This document shows, piece after piece, positions 1 through 9,546 of a stretch of 64,000 nucleotides of DNA. The stretch's first letter is position 1; each line of letters opens with the position of its first letter. Source of the stretch: Dactylonectria macrodidyma (Eukaryota; Ascomycota; Sordariomycetes; Hypocreales; Nectriaceae); assembly GCA_020744425.1 (NCBI GenBank), contig JAGMUV010000017.1:682001-746000 (forward strand), in the 5' to 3' direction. The position numbers were made by a program, and so were the translations under genes. Under the pieces are notes generated by a model. That model had not been told where the DNA came from. It saw only the letters and a list, made by a program, of their open reading frames with translations, and made no database searches.

Positions 1-471
1 GTCTCCCCCTTCTACCAGCCCAATATCTCTTCGGATTCCGACCCCGCCGCACTCGTTCAGTCTAGCATCGCGTCATTAACTTCAACAAGCATCCCCCCTC
101 ACCTTCGCCCAACAATTGCCCAAGTTCTTATCCCGCACCATGCGAGCCTGGATCTCATCCCGCTGCCATTCCTACGGCAAGGTGCGATCATGCTCTCCGC
201 GGCTATGCCACATGCTTTCAACATCCATGAACTGAAGGTCGACATCTACGAGCGAGGGGGGTTGACAATATGGCAAAAAGATAGGGCGACAAGGTATAGA
301 AGAGATGAAAGGAATTCTTACCAGCCTTGGGAAATGAGGAGCTGGGAAGCAGCCCCATGGTTCTTGACAAAGTGGTGTATGGCGATTGGAGGAGAGCAGA
401 GCGAGTTTTACAGGCAGAGTATCGGATGGCAGGTGATTCGAGAGGTGATATCCGCCCAGGCAGGCACTTAA
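1..471 (+). CDS. DUF3425-domain regulator (bZIP-type), C-terminal part only
   Basis: The reading frame is open from base 1 to the stop at 469-471, so the gene starts before the window; 156 codons are visible. They match the C-terminal DUF3425 region of fungal proteins that usually carry an N-terminal bZIP DNA-binding domain: an IPHHASLDLIPLPFLR segment (about residues 48-63), then WEMRSWEAAPWFLTKW and a final tryptophan-containing helix. The bZIP part is outside the window, so DNA binding is inferred from the family. An internal ATG at 190 is not a likely start because the conserved IPHH motif lies upstream of it. It probably acts as a nuclear transcription factor. The next gene, an MFS transporter on the other strand, has two bZIP-type TGAGTCA sites in its promoter, but no direct link is shown. 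Confidence 0.82.
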   Translation, partial: VSPFYQPNISSDSDPAALVQSSIASLTSTSIPPHLRPTIAQVLIPHHASLDLIPLPFLRQGAIMLSAAMPHAFNIHELKVDIYERGGLTIWQKDRATRYRRDERNSYQPWEMRSWEAAPWFLTKWCMAIGGEQSEFYRQSIGWQVIREVISAQAGT

Positions 472-1094
472 TGGAGGGGCCTCAGCAAGCTGTGGTTTTT
501 TTCGTGATGTCGAATGTTGACTATGTTCTTTGAGATAGGAAGAACCGGCGTCTAAGCCGCATTTTGGTTTCCTGGGCGCCATAACATGCAAACGCACCCC
601 GTTCCTGGGATCAAAGCTTTGCCGAATGAGAGCGGAGGTTGTAGCTTTCCGGCCCTAACCTGGGTCATGACACTATCTCAGCGTTGTTTACTACAATTCT
701 CTAGATATATTTTGCACCATTGACTTGCATTCTCGCCAAACGACAGTAGCAATAGAGGTGTATCTTGTCTAAATGCTCTCACAACTTACTCGAACTATAA
801 GCTGGACTACTTGTTGGCTTAAGCCTAGCCTCCAGATGGGCCTTCCTCTTTCGAGCGTGTGATACCGCCATCACAACCTCTTAAATTCTGCCATTGAAGT
901 CTCCAGTGCAGAAATGATCACCTCTGAATGTGCGACCCACAGCCTTGCCTACTCTCCAAATTACTTATTAAGCACATGAAAGAACCTGGATTATTTATCC
1001 AGCTTCCTCCGCTCCTAGATATAATTTTTATATGCTGACAGTCCCATCAACTTTTAGGATCCTCTGTCCAAGCTTAGCCCAACGTGTCATTGCT
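472..1094. other. Intergenic, nothing recognised
   Basis: This is 3' flanking DNA between the plus-strand DUF3425 gene and the minus-strand MFS gene, which converge here. I see no coding homology, repeat or RNA gene. Confidence 0.5.
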
Positions 1095-2945
1095 TTATGT
1101 CCCGTACATACCTTTGGGTGTAGCAACAGCTAGTTCTAGGCCCTCATTGCCCCCTACCCCAATCCCGTGAGAGGGCAATTGTTGAACAGGACTCTTTTGT
1201 TCTAGTTCGTCACTTGCCAGAGGATTTTCGGGAGCGGAGACTTCGGGCGGTTCAAGTCCTCTGTCCCTAATCAAGGCAGTGCCTAATAAACACAGTGCAA
1301 TGAGAGGTACCTGTAGAATAAAAACGGCATGGCTACCAGCCATGTATGCGTCTAACACGGCGGGCACATTCTTGGCGCTGTCGGGGAGCGCGTACGTTGA
1401 GCCAGCGAGATATGAGTAATCTGAAGGTAGAGTTGCACGAAGCCGTGCTTGCAGTACCGCTGCCGAAATAGCGAGACCACTCGCGCCACCTGCGCTGCGA
1501 TATAAATTGCGGTTCGAGATGATGACAGCACGGCGACTTTTGGGTGTGTGCGCTTGGAGTGCGATTAGTATTGGTTGGAAGATGCAACCAACCCCAGCGC
1601 CATTCAAAATGAGGGGAATGATAATAATGCTGGGTTTAGTATGTCGATCTAAAAGCAAAGCAAGGCCCGACCCGCTAAAGATCCAACATATTAGCAGAGT
1701 ATGGAGGAGACCAAGGGAAGAAAACGAACAGAGTCCATATGCTGAAACCAAAAACAATAACCTCTAGGTACCGCTTTGTCCAGTTGATGTATTGTCCAGA
1801 CAGGATCGAGCTTATCATCTGGAAGACGACTAAGGGAAGCGTAATAAGAGCCGATCGCATTATAGAGTATTGATGTGCGTTTTGGAGATAGAGCGGCATA
1901 TAGTAGAGGTATGACTGGTACACTGCTCCAAAAAGGAAGTTCTGCACAAGCATAACGACCACTATTGGGCTCTTGTAGATGTTCACTGAAAGGCGTGTTA
2001 GCATTGGCATTGATAGGGAGGACGACAAAAGATGGAGCTTACGCGGCATCATTGGCAGTTTCGCAAACTTCAACTCCCAAATCAGGAAGAGGAATGTGGA
2101 CAAACCCCCGATGGCCAGCATGCTAATAACCATTGGTGAGTCCCATGAGAAATAAGCGCCACCTGGGTGTTATCAACAGTTAGCTGATGTGTTGCACTCA
2201 AACCGGGTGAACAATGTTTGGTCGCACCTCCAGAAACAGGAATGAGGATAAAGATGATGGCGATGGACGAAAGAAGCGAGCCCATCCAGTCGACTTTTCC
2301 AACACTCTCCTTGAAGTTCGCCGTGGGCGGCTTCGAGGGCAAGTAGAAATACGAGACAACGCCTGTCAAGGCTCCAAGCGGTGCTAGCATCCAGAAAAAA
2401 GCTCTCCAGCTCGCTTGATGTACCAGCCCAGCAGCCAAAAAGGGGCCTATCATGTTTCCAAGGCCTACTGTAGATCCAATAATGCCCTGGTACTGCGCCC
2501 TCTTATCTAGGGTGACAATATCTGAGACAATAATCATCGCGAGGTTCGCAATGCCCCCTCCCCCAATGCCGGCAACGCCTCGGAACACGTAGAACATGGT
2601 CGGGTTCTGGCTCAGTCCGCAGAGCAAGTCGGCCAATGTGAGCAGACCAATGGCGGCCGAGAAGACCGTCTTGCGGCCAAATATGTCCGAAAGCCGTCCA
2701 TACAGCATTTGAAATGCTGTGTTAGCTAAGAGACTAGATGTTCCGGCCCATGAAATGGTGTCTTGGCCGTGCAGGTCCTCGGCGATCGTCGGGAGCGTGA
2801 CTGAAATGCCATTCTGGTCAATAAAGGTGATGAGAAGCGTGAGACAGATAGCAGACAAAGCGGTGAACAGTTGACGACGAGGTAGAATATTGACTTGGTC
2901 GTGTAGAGCCCGCTCGGCCTTGGTCACGGTGCTGGGAGGAGCCAT
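1095..2945 (-). CDS. MFS multidrug-type transporter (DHA14-like)
   Basis: This is an integral plasma-membrane proton antiporter of the 14-helix drug-resistance type. Motifs include the N-terminal IDQNGISVTLPTIAEDL helix, the GRLSDIFGRKTVF loop (MFS motif A), RGVAGIGGGGI, and QSYLYYMPLYLQNA in the second half. The ATG is at 2945. Exon 1 is 2945-2228. Intron 1 is 2163-2227 (GTGCGA...CAG). Exon 2 is 2162-2043. Intron 2 is 1986-2042 (57 nt, in frame with no stop, so easily missed). Exon 3 starts at 1985. The last junction is unclear: an intron at 1675-1725 has GT/AG borders but leaves the frame one base off, a 37-nt alternative is too short, and a longer one starting at the GTACCT near 1770 would delete part of a helix. 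The 3' part, ending at 1095, is in good MFS frame (DRHTKPS, then NRNLYRSAGGASGLA). A recent frameshift is possible. Substrate is unknown. Confidence 0.8.
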
Positions 2946-4410
2946 GGTTGGTGCGATTCATGATACACGAATTATGAAGAAAACAGAATGATGAACTGCA
3001 AATCTAGAAAAAGCCACTCAATATTGCGTCATGAGTCATTATAATCGGATTAACACCAATGAGTCAGCGATTTTCAGCGAAAATTCCCTTCCTAGCTGCC
3101 CTCAACACCTATTTTTCGCTCCATGGGCGTTATTTCCGAGATTCCGTCTTACGTCGGGCGATTTCCGCGGATGGTTTCCGGACACTACTGGGTAGACTTC
3201 ATGACATCAAATACCCTCGCTCTCGTAGATTCATGCCCCGGCAAATATCGCCAAACTTCATAAGGTCTTGACGGATCCTTAGTATTGTGTTCATTGTCTT
3301 GAATGCGCGCGGTGGGTGCGCCTGAGTCACATCGTGCAGAGGGAATCAATGGCGATAACGGATAAGCTCGACTTATGCACCGACCTCGGAGGATGCTGTC
3401 CTCCAGCGTATAAGATCCTGCGCCAACTTATACGGAATCTAGACGTCAACCAGGTACTTACAAAAATTGATTTACAACTAGCAATCAAAAGTCTTGTTTA
3501 TTTTCAGTACTGGGCGAATTATCGGCTACTAGATGTCTTCTTTGACTCAGACGCCATAACTTTAACATCGACAGATGACAATCCCTGGATGAACGGGGAC
3601 TTTAGGTTCTTACCGTGCTAAATGATATGTGCGTGTAATCAACTGGCAGCTCAGGTCAAATGCCCGCTTGTCTCTTCCTCTTTGATCCCCAAAGTATTAC
3701 ACCGCGTACGGAGCCCCCATCGCCTCTTGAGGAATTCGATCGCGATTTTTGTCTCATCTCCTGTTGTTGGCAGGCCGACTGGAGATGAAGTGAGCAACGA
3801 GATCAATAAAATTGATGATATGACTAAATTCGCGATTGGTGAGATAGATGACTGCTCTGCAAGAGTCTCGTCTGCTTCAAAATATCAGAAAGACTGCGTA
3901 GGTGACTGCGGGATAGATTATCGTTAACCAAAACATGATTCTCGAATCGTAGATTTGGATGGTGTCTACAGTAGAACGTCATAGATCATGCAGTGGTATG
4001 TTAAAACATTCGAACAAGTGGATCTGGCGAGCCTATCCAATTTGAGTCCGAACTAGACGGTAAAAGCCAAAGAGTGATTCAATGCCTAGACCATGGTGGT
4101 AGCGTTGCTTCTCGCCTATGCATAGGGAAGCCAAGTCTCACAAACTTAGACCACAGTCACTGTCGCTCTGAACCTTGAAATGACCATATACCTCATTAAA
4201 GAACCCTAGTAATTATTCCTTGTTGACCTGCGTAATGCGCCGGACTTTATTTACACGCGTGTTGGTGTGATCCTGAATACGAGTATCCGTGTTGAATGGC
4301 CATTACTCGTAATTCATCCCTGGTGCTAGCCCGTAATAGGTAATTGCCTCCCCATGCCTAGCACAACGCAAGGGGCGCTTCCTGTCTTGGCCGTGCCACA
4401 GTCGGATATT
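2946..4410. other. Intergenic, about 1.5 kb
   Basis: This holds the promoter of the MFS gene, with the TGAGTCA pair, and the upstream region of the tannase-family gene. Plus-strand open stretches at 3316-3621 and 3622-3927 have no family I recognise. A sequence AATACGAGTATC at 4276-4287 matches a 12-bp motif found upstream of the RTA1 and UPC2-like genes at 22.8 and 25.5 kb. Confidence 0.45.
3032..3066. promoter_or_regulatory. Two TGAGTCA bZIP (AP-1/Gcn4-type) sites
   Basis: TGAGTCA occurs at 3032-3038 and again at 3060-3066, 28 bp apart and 87-121 bp upstream of the MFS start codon at 2945. TGASTCA is the classic site of Gcn4/CpcA and AP-1-like bZIP factors. The sites are plainly seen; their use is inferred. 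Confidence 0.4.
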
Positions 4411-6199
4411 ATGGATTTAGGAAGCCATGCGGTAAGAGAGACTGTGTGGGCTTAAATATTGAATAAGTCGCTCAAATCTCAACTTGGCAGATCAAGCTCA
4501 CTCGTTTGCTCTGTATCATCACTATGGCTCTATCCTGCTCCACCGACACTCTTGCCGTACCTCAGCTTTTCGGAGGCAAGATTCTCTCGTTTGAAGCCAA
4601 CCTCGTGGAAAAGTACAATGCCACGGCCTACTCCCAGCTGTACTACGGCCACTCAACAGTTACCGCCAAGAATCTCGACTTCTGCAATGTCACTGTGACA
4701 TACACGCATCCCGGACAAAACGACACAATTAATGTTGAGACATGGCTGCCTATCGACAATTATAACGGCCGTCTTCATGCTGTTGGGGGCGGTGGCTGGA
4801 TTGCTGGCCGCTACTCTCCGTCCTACACTGCGATGAGTGGAGCGGTGAGTGAGGGATACGCCACAAGCACGACGGATGCTGGGTTGTACGAGCAGGCCGA
4901 CATGAAACCAGACAGCTGGGCGTTGACTAGCGAGGGGAATCCGAATCTTTATTTGCTCAACAACTTTGGTTCCGTCTCTCTAGAAGATCAGGTGCCTACA
5001 TAGACCCCGACGATGAGTCTCAATTGCTAATGTCGGTAGGCTATTATTACCAAGGCTCTGATTTCCAGCTTCTATGGCCAGGCTCCTAGATATTCCTACT
5101 GGAGCGGCTGTTCCCAGGGTGGTAGACAGGGAATGATGCTGGCCCAGCGATATCCAGAGGCGTACGACGGCATCCACGCCTGTGCTCCAGCCATCTTCTG
5201 GACTCAGCTCCTCTCGACGACATTCTGGCCGCAGTTGATGATGATCGTCATGGACTATTACCCGCTGCCTTGCGAACTCAACGCTATTGTTATGGCGGCA
5301 GTGGACGCATGCGATGAACTTGACGGGATTGTTGACGGCATCATCAGCAATGACGAGGCGTGCACTTTTGATCCCCTTTCGGTGGTCGGGACATCCTTCA
5401 CTTGTTCCGATACTGGCTCTAATATGACCATTTCTACCGAAGCAGCGAAGCTCGCCAAGATGACCTGGGCCGGCCCAAGGAGCGAAGCCGGCAAGTTCAT
5501 GTGGTACGGACCCAACGTTGGCAGTCAGCTCACGGGATCTACATCGACCCTGACGAACGACATTGGACTCGCCATGACCTCGTGCTCTTCTGATGGGAAA
5601 TGCGTGGGAGTTCCTGTGGGGCTTGGAGAGGTCTGGATTAAGTACTGGGTAGAGGCAAATCCCGACTGGTCGTATGAGAACATGACACGTGCTGAGTTTG
5701 AGCATTATGTGCATGCTTCCATTCAACGATTCGACTCGTTGATTGCCACCAACGATGCTGATTTGACCGACTACTATAAGAGAGGCGGCAAGATCCTCGG
5801 TTACCATGGAATGGTGAGTCAAGCTGGGTAGACGTTTGTCGTCGCTTACTGACAAGTGCACAGAACGACCAGATCATCCCAGTCAAAAGTACGGAACACT
5901 ACTATAACATGGTCAAGGAATTCATCCCCGCCGCGGATCAGTTCTATCGCATGTTCGAAGTTCCAGGTCTTCTTCACTGCTCTGGCGGTCCCGGCGGCCA
6001 ACCTTCCAACACATTTGACGCCCTACGAGCTTGGGTTGAGAATGGGACTGTCCCCGAAAGCCTTCCGCATTCATACACCGACGACGACGGAAAAGAGCAG
6101 AACCGCCTTCTGTGCCCGTATCCGAAGAAGTCGAAGATTATCCATGGCGCAAGGGCAGTAAACGGGACCTATCAGAGCGATGACTTTGTGTGTATCTAA
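4411..6199 (+). CDS. Tannase/feruloyl esterase family secreted esterase
   Basis: This serine esterase family (PF07519) cleaves tannin gallate or feruloyl-polysaccharide esters outside the cell. Proposed exons are 4411-4431, 4491-4991, 5040-5813 and 5864-6199 (543 residues, normal for the family). The 21-nt first exon is joined by a phase-0 intron (GTAAGA...CAG) and gives an N-terminus with K and R followed by LLCIITMALSC, a plausible signal peptide; without it translation would start at 4524 inside the hydrophobic stretch. Catalytic Ser199 sits in GCSQGG, Asp434 in NDQIIP and His470 in LLHCSGG. Cys198 and Cys471 flank Ser and His, as in the CS-D-HC motif disulfide of this family. DGIVDGIISN matches the calcium-binding loop. 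Tannase and feruloyl esterase activities cannot be told apart from sequence. Confidence 0.87.
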
Positions 6200-6427
6200 G
6201 CAAGGGATCACAATGTGTATGGTGGATTTTGTTAAGAGTGCTGATCGAGATGGCTGGGTTCAAATCGGCACATATGCCATAGGGTTGATGAAAATACAAG
6301 GATGGGTGACTCGCCTTGGGAACTAAGGTTGTCATTAGTAGCAAAGAGAAGGGGACGCACGATGTAGGAATCGCGTACAAAATTTACCAAACCGAATAAA
6401 TTTGAGGGCATGAACAAACTCCAACAA

Positions 6428-7790
6428 TCAAGTATCAATTATTGGATGAAATCGAACAAACACAGACGGTTTTTCCCATATAAAGTACAAACGAACCTCG
6501 TTCAAAAAATTGAGGTCCTGATTGACCAGCTCCCAGTCATACATCCAAACCAACTTTACTAGAATAATTCTCATCTCGAGACAGGCCAAGTTGACACCAA
6601 TACACGCACAGGGTCCCAGCGAGAACGGCTGGAACGCCCCCTTGGAAGCCCCAACTTCATTTAAGAGCCATCTTTCTGGCTTAAAAGACTCGGGCTCTTC
6701 CCGGTACTGCGGGTCACGGTGGGTAACCGAAGGCGGCACGCTGACCACGACACCTAGGGGGATGAACAGCCCATCAACCATGGTACCGGGCGAGATCCGT
6801 GGCAGACCAAATGAAGCAGGAGGAAAGATGCGTAAGCCTTCTTCTAAAACCGCTCGTAGGTATGGTAGCGCGTTTGTGTCGTCCCTGGTGATGTTGTCAA
6901 CAGAATCGAACGAGGAGCGGACCTCCAGCGCCAACGGCTTAAACGCCTTGGGATTTCGTAGTAGAAAATACGTTATCGCTGTAAGAGATGTTTCCGTCGT
7001 CTCTGACCCTGCGCCAGTGAGAGTCATTGCCTGGCTTTTCATTTCATCCTCTGAAATGTCGTCATTTCTCAGTAGATGAGCAAAAAGATCATCTCTATGT
7101 AGGGAGTTTTGCAGCTCGATGCGCTTTAGAACCTTTTCGTCTGTCAAACGCCTGTGTTCTTTGACTTTTGCAAGCGTATTCTTGGAGACTATGAAGGGTA
7201 TCGCGAGATTTAAGAGCGGGAATCGCCTCCGAATGCCTGCCAACATCTAGATGTAGGTCGACTCGAGGATTAGAGACACCTAAGAGTAAGTCTTACTATT
7301 AGCAACAGCATAAAAAGGTCCACCGACAACTAGGTCACCTAAATGCTGTGTCAGTCTGGGCTCAGCTTAGAGCTCGATCCTCGTATAATGCAAAATTTGC
7401 CATAGCGTACCGATTATATCAAAGGTCAACCAATTGAAGGCTTCTCCCACATCTATACCCCTCCGTTGGGTGCTCCAATCCTACCAATCTGTTGAATAAA
7501 TAGGTCGACATGAATGCACAATCCCTTCATGGTCACGAAGAGACTTCGCACTGGAGCCATGAGCCAGCATTCTTTTCTGCCTCCGGTGCTCCGATGGGCA
7601 TCGCACGGTGCTAGTCCAGGTTCTTTACGTCTATTCCCGTACCATTCACTCTCGAGAAAAGCTGGGTTGTCCTTGACTGCCTGTCCAGAGATATCCCGGT
7701 ATGCTCTGACGGCAGGCGTGTCGGATACCTTACGCCCTTTCAAAAGGGTCTGACGGTCAAGCTGGAACAAGCCGGAACAAGCCACACGGA
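6428..7790 (-). pseudogene. Cytochrome P450, decayed relic
   Basis: The C-terminal two thirds is easy to read (6428-7246): an I-helix with AGSETT, an ExxR helix as EEGLR, PERW, and the haem loop FSLGPCACIG. The position normally Arg two residues before the cysteine ligand is Cys. Upstream the homology continues but is broken. There are in-frame TAG codons at 7247-7249 and 7280-7282, the latter at a place where P450s usually have Trp. The frame shifts at least three times between 7440 and 7620, where RRQKRMLAH, then HVDLFIQQI, then DVGEAFNWLTFDIIG lie in different frames. A normal intron (GTACGC...TTTAG) follows FDIIG. The membrane anchor and N-terminal 100 or so residues are absent; the relic runs directly into a Diels-Alderase-like relic at about 7790. 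It is probably non-functional and was once part of a metabolite pathway. Confidence 0.8.
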
Positions 7791-8597
7791 GTATTTTGTT
7801 GTTCTGCGAAATGTAGGCAGAGACAGCTACATCGTTTGCTGTATTGAGACGGTAGAACGAGACGACTAAAAGTTCGCCAGCTCTTCTATAACCCTAGTAC
7901 CATTGATTGGTGTTAGGGGTAACGTCAAAGCCTGCGAAACTATAAAAGATGAATTAGTGGTTAACTAAAAATGACGAGCAAGGGACACGTTGAAGCTCCT
8001 ACCTTGCCATGATATCCCTGTCCTTGAAACGCGAATGCCGAGCCGTTGACCTTGAGGTCTACAGTGACCTGCGCATCGGGAAGAGGATTTATCCAAAGCA
8101 GATCCCGAACAAATCCAAAGTAGCTCCAGCAATAGCCGGACCGCAGGCGGCGTATGCAGGTGCAACCTGCCTTAATTAGATGGGACGTACGGGATGATGT
8201 TGTGTCAACTAACCGATTAGTAGTAAATCTGACCAGATATATTATATTCTGGAATATCTAGTGTTATAGTGCATTCCGACATGTCGGATTCTGCCATCCA
8301 CATGTCAGAGGCATCGCTAGCTATATCCGAAGCTCCAGCACCAACGGTTGAGACATAAAGATCATCGCGAGGTATTTTGAGTGCAGTGACGGAGCCATCC
8401 TCAAATGCAAGGTTCAGCCTGAGGAGATGCGGGTTCTGATCGGTATAATTGAACTCGGGCTGAAAGACGAGTGCGCTTTTGCGGTCCTCGGATACCGCGT
8501 CAAGATACCACTAATCGTAGGAGGTCGAGTTTGGTTGATAGACTTGCGCTGCCGACGCCGTTGTCAGACAGAGTTGTGTGAACCTCTGTTGAGCCAT
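7791..8597 (-). pseudogene. Diels-Alderase-like (lipocalin-fold, AttH/CrtC-like) relic
   Basis: From an ATG at 8597 the frame reads a short hydrophobic N-terminus, then QPNSTSYD, a TAG stop at 8511-8513, and WYLDAVSED. Related fungal pericyclase/Diels-Alderase proteins have SYDWWYFDAVS there, so the stop looks like TGG changed to TAG. Further on are VAPAYAACGPAIAGA, LPDAQVTVDLKVNGS, FQGQGYHGK, and NQWY followed by a second TAG (7894-7896), again at a usual Trp, then VAVSAYISQNNKILRVACSG. The frame changes near 8070-8090. The 3' end is missing and the sequence passes into the P450 relic on the same strand. Family members make decalin or pyrrolidinone rings in polyketide-peptide pathways. The identification rests on these motifs; the decay is directly visible. 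Confidence 0.62.
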
Positions 8598-9546
8598 TCT
8601 TGCCTTGCCGTGGAAGATAGAACATTTTGGCAACTAAGTGTTGGGAAAAGGCATTCGGCCGACTGCCCAGATGAGGAAGTAAGCTAAGAAACCCATTTAA
8701 ATGATCGGATTCTAGAAGATTGGAAAGTGGCTGTTGAGAGATTGGAGCTGAGAATTATGATGTAATGATTGTAGTAGATTGAGCAAGATGAGAGATTTCA
8801 CCTGAACATATACATAAGAATTCCTAGGTCACAATATTAACTCGTAAATGAGAATTGGGATCAGCCAGTGTTTGCTTTACTCTACGCGAAAAGTGAGGCG
8901 CAATCAGGTTCGGGTCTTTGGACCTTGACGATGTCGGTCAATACGCTCTTCGGAATCCGGTAGTCGCGATAGTCATCCATGGTGTTCGGTCCGCGCGGGT
9001 TCCGGAGATGGCCATGACCTCCAGAAGGGGTGATGACAAAAACTTTGATTCCAGAAGACTTCCATCAGACTTACTAGTCACCGGCTATAATCACCTAGCG
9101 CACTCGGTTATAAGACACGAAATAGTACGAGGTCATCAGAGGCTCTGTCTGTTAATATCTCCCGAGTGTCCGGGTTATGCTGTTACGAGTTGAACAGGAG
9201 AAAGATGAAGCTTGGTATAGCGGTCTGGGCTCAGACTAGCCCAGCTGTGGCTCAGGCAAAGCAGGAAGTGCCCAGCTCAGAGAGGATGGGAGGGGAAAGT
9301 CTGGATATCGGATTTAGATTCATGTTTGCGTGGATAGACAAAGCAGACTGGAGTGCGGTGAGACATGCCTGCTCAAAGCAGAGAACATCACGAAACGTCA
9401 CATTGACTTAACGTGAGCTATCAAAAAAATTGTTTGAAGTTTTGATATATATTTTTACATTATGCCGTTCCATGCATCTCTTACAGTATTCAAACACGAA
9501 AATTAGTCGGTAAATGAAGTATTTGCTCCGCCTAAGATCAGCTGAT
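8598..9546. other. Intergenic, nothing recognised with confidence
   Basis: A minus-strand open stretch around 8890-9030 includes MDDYRDYRIPKSVLTDIV, and a plus-strand one lies at 8918-9193. Neither matches a family I know. Given the two relics next door, this may be more of the same decayed locus. Confidence 0.35.

Noticed and set aside
3316..3927. Two back-to-back plus-strand open frames of 101 codons
   Set aside because: No homology, no shared composition with the real genes here, and no splice signals that join them.
4980..5861. Long minus-strand open frame (293 codons)
   Set aside because: It is antisense to the tannase-family exons, which have clear catalytic motifs; the minus frame has no family signature.
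8918..9193. Possible small gene next to the Diels-Alderase relic
   Set aside because: Neither strand gives a recognised motif; noted only as possibly decayed DNA.
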